Source: Paenibacillus taihuensis (lineage in GTDB: Bacteria > Bacillota > Bacilli > Paenibacillales > Paenibacillaceae). From it: a stretch of 64,000 nt of DNA. The stretch is from the NCBI RefSeq assembly GCF_003386535.1, contig NZ_QTTN01000026.1, positions 29,009 through 93,008 on the forward strand. Reading direction: 5' to 3'. Below, piece by piece: positions 8,169 through 17,313 of the stretch. A program made the position numbers and the translations under genes. The notes beneath the pieces are model-generated. The model searched no databases, had not been told where the DNA came from, and worked only from the letters and a program-made list of their open reading frames with translations. Each line of letters opens with the position of its first letter. Position 1 is the first letter of the stretch.

Positions 8169-8549
8169 TTATCCCATATCAAATGTACTCCAGCCATTTC
8201 TCTTTATTAAATTTGCTGTTTCCTTAAAGTGTGCATATGCTCTTCCGCTGTTCAATTTTCTTAACTTCTCAATAAAGCTATAAGGATATACGAACCTTGT
8301 TCTCGGTACCGTAAAGAATTCTATGTACATTGGAATAGCAAATGCATCTCTCCATCCAACACATTTTGTTAATTCAATGCTTCTATTATCCCCTTCATAG
8401 GAATCTGAAGCATTTAAATAATTGACCCAATTGTTTCTGCACTCTGCAAAGTCGATATAGATCTCTCTGTCTTGGTCATCCAAATAACTTAACCCATCAG
8501 TATTTATTACTTTAATTCTCGAATGATGGAATTCAGGAAATATCATCAC
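8169..8549 (-). CDS. hypothetical protein, 126 aa
   Basis: The frame opens with GTG then ATG directly behind AAAAGAG; which of the two codons is used is unclear. The protein is soluble and aromatic-rich (SFIEKLRKLNSGRAYAHFKE), with no motif I can assign. It lies as a single-gene unit between the repeat at 8078 and a solitary GCCCGTTAGGC box at 8583. The 130 bp between it and the antiporter gene contains only that box. Confidence 0.55.
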   Translation of the reverse strand: MMIFPEFHHSRIKVINTDGLSYLDDQDREIYIDFAECRNNWVNYLNASDSYEGDNRSIELTKCVGWRDAFAIPMYIEFFTVPRTRFVYPYSFIEKLRKLNSGRAYAHFKETANLIKRNGWSTFDMG

Positions 8550-8685
8550 CTCTTTTAACAGCCCGTTCTCATTGTTTTATCGCGCCCGTTAGGCAACCAG
8601 GAAAGACATGAGCATGTACGGCGGCTAAACAAAAAAGCGTAGAATCCCCCCCAACATACCTTATGGTATTAATATTCCGAGATCG

Positions 8686-9837
8686 CTAGGTTATTAGATT
8701 GTTGATTCTTGAAAAGAATAGCTTTAACATTGGCGGAGTTATCAACGTAGTCAATATGATCACCATAACAATTGAAGTAAAATACTTCTCTAATAATAGC
8801 CCTGATTCTAAACCAGCCACCCCAATAATTAATGCCACTTCACCTCTAGATACCATACCTGAACCGATGGCTAGCGATGAGATTAGATCAAATCCGGTTA
8901 GGCGCGCTCCAAGTCCACCGCCCAGCATCTTCGTCGCAACCGCAATAACCGTCATGAGCAGTATAAACCAAATGTGATTACCCAAGCCTGTAAAGGTAAT
9001 GTTTAATCCGATGCTGACAAAAAATACGGGAACAAAGAGTGTGTATGCGATCGGCTCGATTTTCGTTCCGACATCGTGATTGTATGCGGTTTGCGATATG
9101 GCTATCCCCCCAGCAAATGCCCCTATGATTCCTGCAACGCCCATCGTTTCTGCAAAATAAGAAAATGCAAAACAGACAATAAGAGCAGCGCTCGTGACAG
9201 CTTCACTAATACGGAAAGGTGCAATGAGTTTCATGAAGAAGGGAACGAGAAACCATCCTGCAACGATGATCGCGACTAAAAATAATACCTTCTTAAAGAT
9301 AAGCACGGCGAGAGATACATCCCCCCCCGGGCCAAGAACACTCATCATCACGGCAAGGAGAACAACTACGATTACATCATCCACAACGGCAGCACCCAGA
9401 ATTGTCGTGCCCTCTTTGGAGTCTAATCGATTCATCTCTTTTAACGTTTGGACCGATATACTGACCGAGGTCGCACAGAGCAGTAATCCAATGAATAGCG
9501 AGTGCGTATTCGATAGTCCGAGTGCAATAGATACGGTATATCCACCGATAAAAGGAAGCATGATCCCTCCAAGTGCCACAGCGAACGACGCCTTCCAATT
9601 TTCCCTCAATTTGTCCAAATCCGTTTCTAATCCCGCAATGAACATGAGTAACAGAACGCCGATTTCCGAAAAATGAGAAATAAACGCATCGGGGTGGATC
9701 CATCCGAGAATAGCTGGCCCCAAAACAATACCTGCAATCAGCTTACCAAGCACGGCAGGTTGTCCGATCCGAACTGATAAATCACCAGCAACTTTCGTTG
9801 ACAAGATAATCAGTACCAGATATAGCAGTACTTCCAT
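8686..9837 (-). CDS. CPA2-family cation/proton antiporter, GerN-like
   Basis: This is a 383-aa polytopic membrane protein with about 11-12 helices covering its whole length. It has the features of the sodium/hydrogen exchanger family PF00999: LGKLIAGIVLGPAILGW near the start, a helix with GLLLCATSVSISV, and GMVSRGEVALIIG in the penultimate conserved helix. It lacks the C-terminal nucleotide-binding domain of KefB, so it is the short NapA/GerN type. Its start lies 22 bp after the GerA-family gene with a good AGAGGTG site, so they are probably cotranscribed. In Bacillus cereus the related GerN antiporter is needed for germination, and the pairing here suggests a similar role. Confidence 0.85.
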   Translation of the reverse strand: MEVLLYLVLIILSTKVAGDLSVRIGQPAVLGKLIAGIVLGPAILGWIHPDAFISHFSEIGVLLLMFIAGLETDLDKLRENWKASFAVALGGIMLPFIGGYTVSIALGLSNTHSLFIGLLLCATSVSISVQTLKEMNRLDSKEGTTILGAAVVDDVIVVVLLAVMMSVLGPGGDVSLAVLIFKKVLFLVAIIVAGWFLVPFFMKLIAPFRISEAVTSAALIVCFAFSYFAETMGVAGIIGAFAGGIAISQTAYNHDVGTKIEPIAYTLFVPVFFVSIGLNITFTGLGNHIWFILLMTVIAVATKMLGGGLGARLTGFDLISSLAIGSGMVSRGEVALIIGVAGLESGLLLEKYFTSIVMVIILTTLITPPMLKLFFSRINNLIT

Positions 9838-9859
9838 GTTGAATCACACCTCTTGTTTT

Positions 9860-11245
9860 TTAGCTTCCTCTTCGATTTCCTTTTTTCAAATAGGAATGCT
9901 TGCTGTTGATTATTTCTTTCAGATTGGAACGGAAAAACACATCACGCAATTCTTTCGGTTTAAAGGGGATTAGAGGACTGAAATATGGAACGTTTATGCT
10001 TTTAAGCATAACCACATGGATAATCATTACACTGGTGAGTAAAATCACACCTGGCAATCCAAACAATACCGCAGCCAATAAGTGTATATTGTTTAAACCT
10101 AAGATGGTTGAGGATATACCACCTCGGCTCTGAAACAAAAAAGTAATCACATACGCTAGAGATACTACAAACAAGCAAAACGGGCTAATTATTTTTAATT
10201 TTAATAAGCTTTCCGTAATTAATATCGTAGAAATAAAAGCAAAGAATGTTGTAAGGTTTTTATTAACCTTAAACATACCGTCTGTTAGAATTTTCAACAG
10301 CATAGTTAAAATTACTGCACTTATCAATGGTGATACAAGCGCATCCTTAGGATAGAACAACTTATTTATTTTTTCAGAAAACACATTACTTTTATACAAC
10401 AATATATATGTTGCCGACGCATGAGTAGCAATAAAGAAGGATAAAACCTTAATGAATCTGTTCGAAAAACTCCCGTAAGACGAATAGTACTCTTCGGGCG
10501 ATTGAAAGAAGCTAACAAATAAAGATGGACAAATAATTGCATGTGGAGTGTTATCCACAAAAACAACGACTTTACCCTCTAAAATAGCACTCGCTGCAAT
10601 GTCCGGCGCCTCTGTGTAGGAAGTCAAAGGGAATATGGTCATTTTATTCTTCTTGAGTGCTACTTCGACAATTGCAGCCTGTAAAACGTACTTCACGTGT
10701 ACATCATTTATCCGTTTTTTTACTTCTTTAAGAACTCCCTTATCTACAATATTTCTCATATATGCAATCGAAATAGTCGTAGGCGTTAATGTGCCTTTTT
10801 CGATGTTTTCAACCATGAAATTAGGCGTTTTGAGAATGCCTCTCAAGATACTTATATTGGTCGCAGCTTTTTCAGTAAAACCCAAAAGTAATCCCACTGA
10901 ATTCCTCTCGGTTAGGGCTTCGCCTATAGGACGTTCTTTCCACATCGAAACATCAACAATTGTCATGTTACCTGAGACGTTATTCACAACCACTGCATTA
11001 CCTTGTATGATCGCCTTTATAGATTCTTTTGTGCTATGAGACAGCAGCATTTTCGCTGTTTTTAGAGCAGCGTTAACATTATGTACAAGTGGCGATATTA
11101 CATGTTCCTCTAGTCTCTCCGTATTAACCAAACCGTCAATATAAAAAACGGAAGCCTGTATTGCACTGTCTTCTCCAATATTCCTGATTACGATATCGGA
11201 ACTATTACCTAACGCGTTTTGGATATCTAATGCATTTTTGTGCAT
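9860..11245 (-). CDS. GerA-family spore germination protein
   Basis: The ATG at 11245 has GGGAG 8 nt upstream. The 461-aa product matches germinant receptor A subunits. It has a cytosolic N-terminal region (residues 1-270) with FPLTSYTEAPD, EGKVVVFVDNTPHAIICPSL and FFQSPEEYY, then a block of 4-5 membrane helices and a basic tail. The usual GPREAF motif is replaced by a divergent ERPIGEALTERN, so it is an outlying family member. No B or C subunit genes adjoin it. It should act in the spore inner membrane in nutrient sensing or ion release, with the antiporter downstream. Confidence 0.82.
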   Translation of the reverse strand: MHKNALDIQNALGNSSDIVIRNIGEDSAIQASVFYIDGLVNTERLEEHVISPLVHNVNAALKTAKMLLSHSTKESIKAIIQGNAVVVNNVSGNMTIVDVSMWKERPIGEALTERNSVGLLLGFTEKAATNISILRGILKTPNFMVENIEKGTLTPTTISIAYMRNIVDKGVLKEVKKRINDVHVKYVLQAAIVEVALKKNKMTIFPLTSYTEAPDIAASAILEGKVVVFVDNTPHAIICPSLFVSFFQSPEEYYSSYGSFSNRFIKVLSFFIATHASATYILLYKSNVFSEKINKLFYPKDALVSPLISAVILTMLLKILTDGMFKVNKNLTTFFAFISTILITESLLKLKIISPFCLFVVSLAYVITFLFQSRGGISSTILGLNNIHLLAAVLFGLPGVILLTSVMIIHVVMLKSINVPYFSPLIPFKPKELRDVFFRSNLKEIINSKHSYLKKGNRRGS

Positions 11246-11362
11246 GGAAAGCACTCCCAATTAAAATGTAGCCATAGTGTGCCCTCGTTTTGTGCTATCA
11301 TTCCAAGTTTACTGTAAAGTCATTATTAATGAAATATTATGCACAATGGACGCATAGAGGCA

Positions 11363-11400
11363 GAAAGGCCTGCCTCTCCATGACGGAGAAGCAGGCCTTC
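11363..11400. terminator. terminator after the 1923-aa subtilase
   Basis: A near-perfect inverted repeat GAAAGGCCTGC / GCAGGCCTTC, extended by TCTCC / GGAGA around a short loop, lies just after the subtilase stop. It can form in both orientations. Confidence 0.65.
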
Positions 11401-11410
11401 CTTGTTCTTT

Positions 11411-14400
11411 CTATTGGTTCGTCATAAATCCGGAGTACGTCAGCCAGCGCTTCAGCGCCACGGCTGCTTCAGCACGGGTTGCATTCGTTTCCGGCTCGAA
11501 CGTACCTTCTTTATTGCCTTCAAGAATGCCAGCACCTGCCGCTTGTGCGACGGCAGCCTGTGCCCAGCTTGCGATGCTGCCTTTGTCTGTAAAGTTAAGC
11601 GGTGCGAGTTTACCTTCCGCTTTGCCCGCAAACTTCAGCGCGCCAGCTAGCATAACCGCCATTTCTTCACGCGTAATTGTAGCGTTCGGGGCAAATTGGT
11701 CCTTGCTGCGTCCCTTCACAAAACCTGCTTCCACGATAGCGTGAACGGCGCTTGCATACCATTTGTCCGCAGCTACATCCTTGAACGATGTCGTAGTATC
11801 CGCCATTTCCAAACCAAGTGCTCTTGCAAGCAATGCCGCAAATTCCGCACGCGTCACCGTACTTCTTGGCGAGAATTTATTTGCGGACACCCCTTTAATA
11901 AGCTGTCTGGAAGCGAGCAGTTCAATTTCGTTCTTCGCCCAATGATCGGTCACATCGGCAAACGATTTCGGCGCGATTTGGGCGATACCGTAGAGGCTTG
12001 CATGCGGCGCAAGAATGACCGCTTCTAGTTTACCGTTTTTATTCGATACGGTTGCCGGGATGAAGGATAACTCACCCGTGATCGGATCAATCAGCACAGC
12101 CATATACGATTTGTCGCTATCTTGACCATCAATTGCAAGTGTTCTTGTCACATACGTGCTGCCAAAGTTCGTCAGTTCTTCGGTTTTGCCGCTCGCGCTA
12201 ACCGTCACCGTGAAGTTGACAACACTTACTACGTTCATGTTGTGTGCTTTGGCGCTGTCATCAATGCTCATCTGCTGCTCGGCGGTTGGCTTAGACATCG
12301 AGATGATGACTTTCATGCCGCTGAGTTCGGAGCCGAGCTTATCCGCCGCACCTTGCAAGTCCGCTGCGCCCAGCGGCAGCTCGAAGCTCGAATTGCTTGC
12401 CTCGACGGAAATGACTGCATTTGGATGCGATACCGCAGCAGCAGCAAGTACATCTGACGGCAAATGAGACTCGATGCTGTCCGCCGCTTGATCCAGGTGG
12501 ATGATGATCGTTTGCTTGCCTTTCTCGTTCTCCTGGAACTTCTCAAATGCCTTGGCAAGATCAACCGCATCAGGCGTTACTGTCACATGCTTCTTGCCGT
12601 CCGCTGATGTATCGACATGAATCTGGTCAGCATCAGGCGTTAGAACAACGCTGTCATCGCTCCCTGATACGCCATTATCCGATACAGGCGGAATAGCAGC
12701 TTGCGGCGACGCTGACGTCTTCGCTGTAACCACGTCGGAAATCCGTGTTTCCGGACCGCCTGTCACAGCAAGTCTGAAGCCGTAAGACGTACCCGGAGAA
12801 AGCCTCACCACTGTAACGGTGCCGCCAGCAAGCGGGAGAGGTTCCTCTGTAACCGAAGCAGTCCATGTCGCACCGTCATCTTTAGATTGCTCCAAGCTTG
12901 CACCCGTTGCGCCCGCAGGCATCTTCAGTTTGAATTGAACGATCGTTTCACTAACCTTCGTTAGCGTTAATGGATCTGCTACCCGAAGTAAATTGTTTTC
13001 TACAAAGTGCAGATCCGTCTCGTCTACAACGCCGTCTTTATTCAGATCCTCCGGCAAGATTGGTTCATTAGTGGTTCCGAGATGATCATTGATAGCAGCT
13101 ATATCGGCGGTATCAATCTTACCATCGCCGTTTACATCACCGGCATAGCTAAGCATTTGAGGCATAATGCCATTCTCTCCGACCCATTCGTCATACATCG
13201 TTCTTCCCAATCGCACCGACGATTTGCTCGTTAAATATCCTGGAATGTCAACGCGGAATTCGGTCTTGTTCTCGCTGACCGGAATTCGATCGAACGCCAC
13301 GCTGCCATTCGAGCTAACTTCACCAGGATACGAATGACCGTCGACCGTCGCGGTCACGACAGCTCCGATCGTTGAGTAGTCTTTCTCATAGTTCAATTCG
13401 CCATTGCCATCGCTGAAGGTCATAAGCGCCTCTGGGTATACGGAACCTTGAATCATGGAGTGTTTCGGTATCACCTGGTAGCTGTCGATTTGATTGAATA
13501 CTGGGATTTCGGTTGCCTCTTCCGCCCCAGCTTTCGTGTAATAAAATTTCTCGATATTCTGCTCAATGTTCATTTTATCGAGACCTGTGTAGTTCTCGTC
13601 ATCGATCAATTTGAACGTCATATCCAGGAAAGGCATATCGCCGTCTAATCCGGCAAACTCATTCCCGGCTACGGAGGCGCCGACGTTCACGATTTTCTTG
13701 CCTTGCCACATTTCATCGTCACGAATGACCGGTTCATCAACGGTAACCGTTGCATTCGCGGCATTCGCCAATGCTTGAAAGGCATCGTTGACCTTCACAC
13801 TCTCAAACTGCATGTATGGGTAGTAGCTCACATCATATTTGCCCGCAACAAGATCTTCGACGTTATTCAGGCTGAGCGTCATCGTAACTTCGTCGCCCAA
13901 ATACAGTCTGTCCTTGTCATACTCAGGCACGACGTAGGGCGAGCCCGCCTTAATAAAGCCATAGTGCTGGAAATCAGCGACTAGATAGCCGTTCGTCGCC
14001 AGATCAATTGGGAATAATGCAAGCGTCATCGGTCTATCCTGCAACGTTTCCGGATCGATCAGATCATCTCTTGTGATGCCGAATTTCACATCACCGTTAG
14101 CCTCTACCTTGAACTCGCCATTCGCGTCCACGTTCTGATTCTGATAATAGAGCAGATGGTTGGCGGATTGCGTAATGCCGAGCGGCGCCAGCTTGGCGGT
14201 TCCATCGTCATACAGGTTCGCATGAATCCAAATGGCTTCCGTATTGTTGCCATCGAACTCCTCCGTCGTAAACATGGAGTCATCTACTTCATATACGCCA
14301 GGCGGCTTGTCAAGGAACGTCAGCTTCGGACGCGTATTATCAATGATAAACATCTGCTCCTTAGTAAAGGTGCGGCCCTGCACGTCTTTCGCAACCATGG

Positions 14401-17182
14401 CTATGGAATATTCACCTTCTGCAAGAAGTACCGGCTGAGTCGAAATCCGCTGGTTGGCCGGATCCCCGACATACGGGTACATCCATTCTCCTACTTGCAG
14501 CCATAGCTCCTGATCGATTTGAGCTTCCGACGCATCTCGCGGCTCTGGATAGAAACTGCCAATCGGCTTGCCATGCTTGTCTTTTACGATCGTTTCGATG
14601 GTTTGCATCGGACTGCTCAGCTTGAACATCATAAACTTCTGGCTATCTTGAAACGGATGGGCAACTGCCGGGTATTCCGACATGAATGCCGGATTAATCA
14701 GATGCATATACTCGATGCCCGGCTCCACGACACGGATGGCAAAAGGAAGCTGATAATGCTCTTCAGCATTTTCCGCATTGGTAAGGTGAACATAGCCCTC
14801 GTACTTACCCTTCGCCGCTGTCTCCGGTATGACGATGTTCACGCTCATCGTGACCGATGAACCCGCTTCAACCATTACGGTGCTTGCTCCATTCACATTC
14901 ACATCGACATTGTTATCAACTGCGTTTACATTGCCCCCCGCATAATACTCGCTCGATACGGTAAAGGTTTTGTCCGTATCGCTTTTATTCGTAATCGTCA
15001 TTTCCTTGCTGTCTTCCATGCTCTGGCCTTCATTTGGTGCCAAAGTTCCAAAATTAATAAGGCCTGTCGGGTTGTTGATCGTAATCGGCAGCCCATCCTC
15101 ATCCAGGCTTCGCGCCGTATTCTTCACTTGGATGGAGACATCGGCATTTATCGCTTCAGTGACGTCAACTTCGCCTGCGCCAACCTGATACACGGAATAG
15201 TCGCCATTCAGATCATCTGCCGTATTCATTAGAGCAGCTCTGACATCAAATGGCGTGTAGTCAGGGTGCTTCTGCAAGATAAGAGCGGCAATACCCGCTA
15301 TATGCGGCGTTGCCATCGAAGTGCCGGAAATACGTGCATACGCATGCGTGTAATCGATGCCTGCTTCTGGACTATGAATATATTCTGGATAAGTGGAGTA
15401 GACATTCACACCCGGTCCCACAACGTCGGGTTTAATGTCGTCACTCCCGTTAACCGGGCCTCTTCCACTGAAGTCGGCCAAATGTCCGCCTTCGGTTTCC
15501 GTGCCGCCGATGGAGCTGAACGTAATCTTCGGATCCACCATCGCTTTCAGCGATTCTCCAACCGCCTCAGTCGTACGGAACGTCGGAATGAATTCCGAAC
15601 CATCGCCTACAAACGGAATTTCGCCGTCCGCTACGTTATTCGACATGATCGCAGCAATGGCGCCCGCTTTCGCCGCTTTCGCGATTTTATCGTGAAGGGA
15701 GAGCGTCCCGCGCTGAATGAAAGCAACTTTGCCCGTAAGATCTTTGCCCTCAAAGTCAGCTGTATCGCCCAAGCCTACATCGACAAGCGGTAGCTCTGTG
15801 TCCAACAGGCTGGCAAGCGGGTTATAGTTGTACGCCATGATCTTCAAGTCACTAAGAGGAACTGAGTTCGATGCGTCAGCAACACTGCCTGACATCGTTG
15901 CAATCGTTATAGCGAAATCACTTGCGCCAACCGTAATGGCAAGCGGCGACGTGCCGGGAGAACTCATCGTTTTCTCGTCCGGGCCTGCATTTCCGGCTGC
16001 TACTGCGCAGACAACGCCAAGCAGCGTCGCGTTGTTAATCGCAACGGACTCCGGAACGAGCGGGTCATTCACCATTACGCCGAGAGAAAGATTAATGACA
16101 TCCATGCCGTCTGCGACGGATTTATCGATACCTGCCAATATACCGCTCTCATCGCCGCTTCCGTACGGACCCAGTACGCGGTATACATAGAGATCCGCTT
16201 CCGGCGCTACGCCGAGAGCCGGCGCATCCGTCGCACTGTTCTTGGCACGGCCGGCGATTGTTCCCGATACGTGCGTACCATGATACGTATAGTAGGTGCC
16301 GTCACCTTGATGTTCATCCATTCCGGACGCTTGCCAATCGGCGTATGTGGTTTCCATCGGATCGGCGTCGTTATCGACTTCGTCCCAGCCTTTGACGGTT
16401 GTTGGATCGACTGACTTCGGATCGACGCCTTCCCCTGCGCGGTATCCTTTGTAAGCATCAGTCAAATCCGGGTGATTATAGTCAATCCCGGTATCCAGCA
16501 CGCCTACTTTAATGCCCTTGCCGGTGATACCGGCCGCATGAAGATCATAAATACCGTTCAGCGGGATCGTATTATCCGCGGAAGGCGCGTCTAACTGCTG
16601 CACCGCATCAGTAGGCACCTCCATTTCTTTCGGGTCCAGCTTTACGGTATTATCCTTGTAAATATGCTTCACGACGCCTGACTTCAGCAGGCTCTCGATC
16701 TCGTTGCCCGGCAGTGTCATGGCAACGCCATTGAATGCATGACGGTATTCTCTTGTGATTTCAATTTGGCCGACTGAGAAAGGTGTTATCCCCTCGCTGC
16801 CATCGTTCTTGCTGGCAAGCTGTTGAACGAATTTCTGAAACGTCTCATGATTATCTTCGGCATTCTCAGCGGCTTCACTCAAAGAGATGCGAACACCTTC
16901 AGATGCTTGCTTCAGCACTTCGATTTCGGCAGGCGCTTGCTTGAACTCAACGATGACATTCTCAGGCGCGCCGCTCTTCGTATTTAAGTCTGTCGACAGG
17001 ATAGGCTGCTCAAGCTTCAATTGCTGAAGCGCTTTCTTCTGATCTAGTGATAATCGGCTAAGTAAACGCCCAGCATCCTCATGCGCGTCCGAGGCGTAAG
17101 TATAAACCGGAAGCGATATCGATAGAAGCATACTACCGACGGCCACTTTAGCAACGAATTTGTTCCATTTGCCTTGTTTCAT
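11411..17182 (-). CDS. giant SLH-anchored subtilase (S8) with cohesin-like and dockerin-like regions
   Basis: This is a 1923-aa secreted serine protease. The signal peptide is residues 1-30 and an I9-type propeptide follows to about 190. The catalytic domain has Asp230 (VGVLDTGID), His304 (HGTHVSG), the oxyanion Asn398 (AAGNAG) and Ser622 (SGTSMATPH), with a protease-associated (PA) insert at about 460-550, as in Vpr-type enzymes. Beta-sandwich regions follow. At about 1094-1250 there is a cohesin-like segment (GDEVTMTLSLNNVEDLVAGK). At about 1340-1400 there is a paired calcium-loop dockerin-like segment (DVNGDGKIDTADI, DLNKDGVVDETDL). An Fn3-like domain comes next, and three SLH repeats from about 1735 bind it to cell-wall polymer. 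The start has AGGAG. Strong terminators flank the gene, so it is monocistronic. Confidence 0.9.
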   Translation of the reverse strand: MKQGKWNKFVAKVAVGSMLLSISLPVYTYASDAHEDAGRLLSRLSLDQKKALQQLKLEQPILSTDLNTKSGAPENVIVEFKQAPAEIEVLKQASEGVRISLSEAAENAEDNHETFQKFVQQLASKNDGSEGITPFSVGQIEITREYRHAFNGVAMTLPGNEIESLLKSGVVKHIYKDNTVKLDPKEMEVPTDAVQQLDAPSADNTIPLNGIYDLHAAGITGKGIKVGVLDTGIDYNHPDLTDAYKGYRAGEGVDPKSVDPTTVKGWDEVDNDADPMETTYADWQASGMDEHQGDGTYYTYHGTHVSGTIAGRAKNSATDAPALGVAPEADLYVYRVLGPYGSGDESGILAGIDKSVADGMDVINLSLGVMVNDPLVPESVAINNATLLGVVCAVAAGNAGPDEKTMSSPGTSPLAITVGASDFAITIATMSGSVADASNSVPLSDLKIMAYNYNPLASLLDTELPLVDVGLGDTADFEGKDLTGKVAFIQRGTLSLHDKIAKAAKAGAIAAIMSNNVADGEIPFVGDGSEFIPTFRTTEAVGESLKAMVDPKITFSSIGGTETEGGHLADFSGRGPVNGSDDIKPDVVGPGVNVYSTYPEYIHSPEAGIDYTHAYARISGTSMATPHIAGIAALILQKHPDYTPFDVRAALMNTADDLNGDYSVYQVGAGEVDVTEAINADVSIQVKNTARSLDEDGLPITINNPTGLINFGTLAPNEGQSMEDSKEMTITNKSDTDKTFTVSSEYYAGGNVNAVDNNVDVNVNGASTVMVEAGSSVTMSVNIVIPETAAKGKYEGYVHLTNAENAEEHYQLPFAIRVVEPGIEYMHLINPAFMSEYPAVAHPFQDSQKFMMFKLSSPMQTIETIVKDKHGKPIGSFYPEPRDASEAQIDQELWLQVGEWMYPYVGDPANQRISTQPVLLAEGEYSIAMVAKDVQGRTFTKEQMFIIDNTRPKLTFLDKPPGVYEVDDSMFTTEEFDGNNTEAIWIHANLYDDGTAKLAPLGITQSANHLLYYQNQNVDANGEFKVEANGDVKFGITRDDLIDPETLQDRPMTLALFPIDLATNGYLVADFQHYGFIKAGSPYVVPEYDKDRLYLGDEVTMTLSLNNVEDLVAGKYDVSYYPYMQFESVKVNDAFQALANAANATVTVDEPVIRDDEMWQGKKIVNVGASVAGNEFAGLDGDMPFLDMTFKLIDDENYTGLDKMNIEQNIEKFYYTKAGAEEATEIPVFNQIDSYQVIPKHSMIQGSVYPEALMTFSDGNGELNYEKDYSTIGAVVTATVDGHSYPGEVSSNGSVAFDRIPVSENKTEFRVDIPGYLTSKSSVRLGRTMYDEWVGENGIMPQMLSYAGDVNGDGKIDTADIAAINDHLGTTNEPILPEDLNKDGVVDETDLHFVENNLLRVADPLTLTKVSETIVQFKLKMPAGATGASLEQSKDDGATWTASVTEEPLPLAGGTVTVVRLSPGTSYGFRLAVTGGPETRISDVVTAKTSASPQAAIPPVSDNGVSGSDDSVVLTPDADQIHVDTSADGKKHVTVTPDAVDLAKAFEKFQENEKGKQTIIIHLDQAADSIESHLPSDVLAAAAVSHPNAVISVEASNSSFELPLGAADLQGAADKLGSELSGMKVIISMSKPTAEQQMSIDDSAKAHNMNVVSVVNFTVTVSASGKTEELTNFGSTYVTRTLAIDGQDSDKSYMAVLIDPITGELSFIPATVSNKNGKLEAVILAPHASLYGIAQIAPKSFADVTDHWAKNEIELLASRQLIKGVSANKFSPRSTVTRAEFAALLARALGLEMADTTTSFKDVAADKWYASAVHAIVEAGFVKGRSKDQFAPNATITREEMAVMLAGALKFAGKAEGKLAPLNFTDKGSIASWAQAAVAQAAGAGILEGNKEGTFEPETNATRAEAAVALKRWLTYSGFMTNQ

Positions 17183-17261
17183 AGCGAGTCTCCTGTCCCC
17201 ATTAAGGAAAGATTTATTCAGCGGATACTATCCTACAAGAGTACTTGCTAGAATACTAATC

Positions 17262-17300
17262 AAGAGGCAAATATCGGGAGAACCCCGATGCTTGCCTCTT
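17262..17300 (-). terminator. terminator after the 2512-aa subtilase
   Basis: An inverted repeat AAGAGGCAA / TTGCCTCTT encloses a second pair ATCGGG / CCCGAT, 14 bp after the stop codon. It lies between the two subtilase genes. Confidence 0.65.
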
Positions 17301-17313
17301 TCTTATAGGTTGC

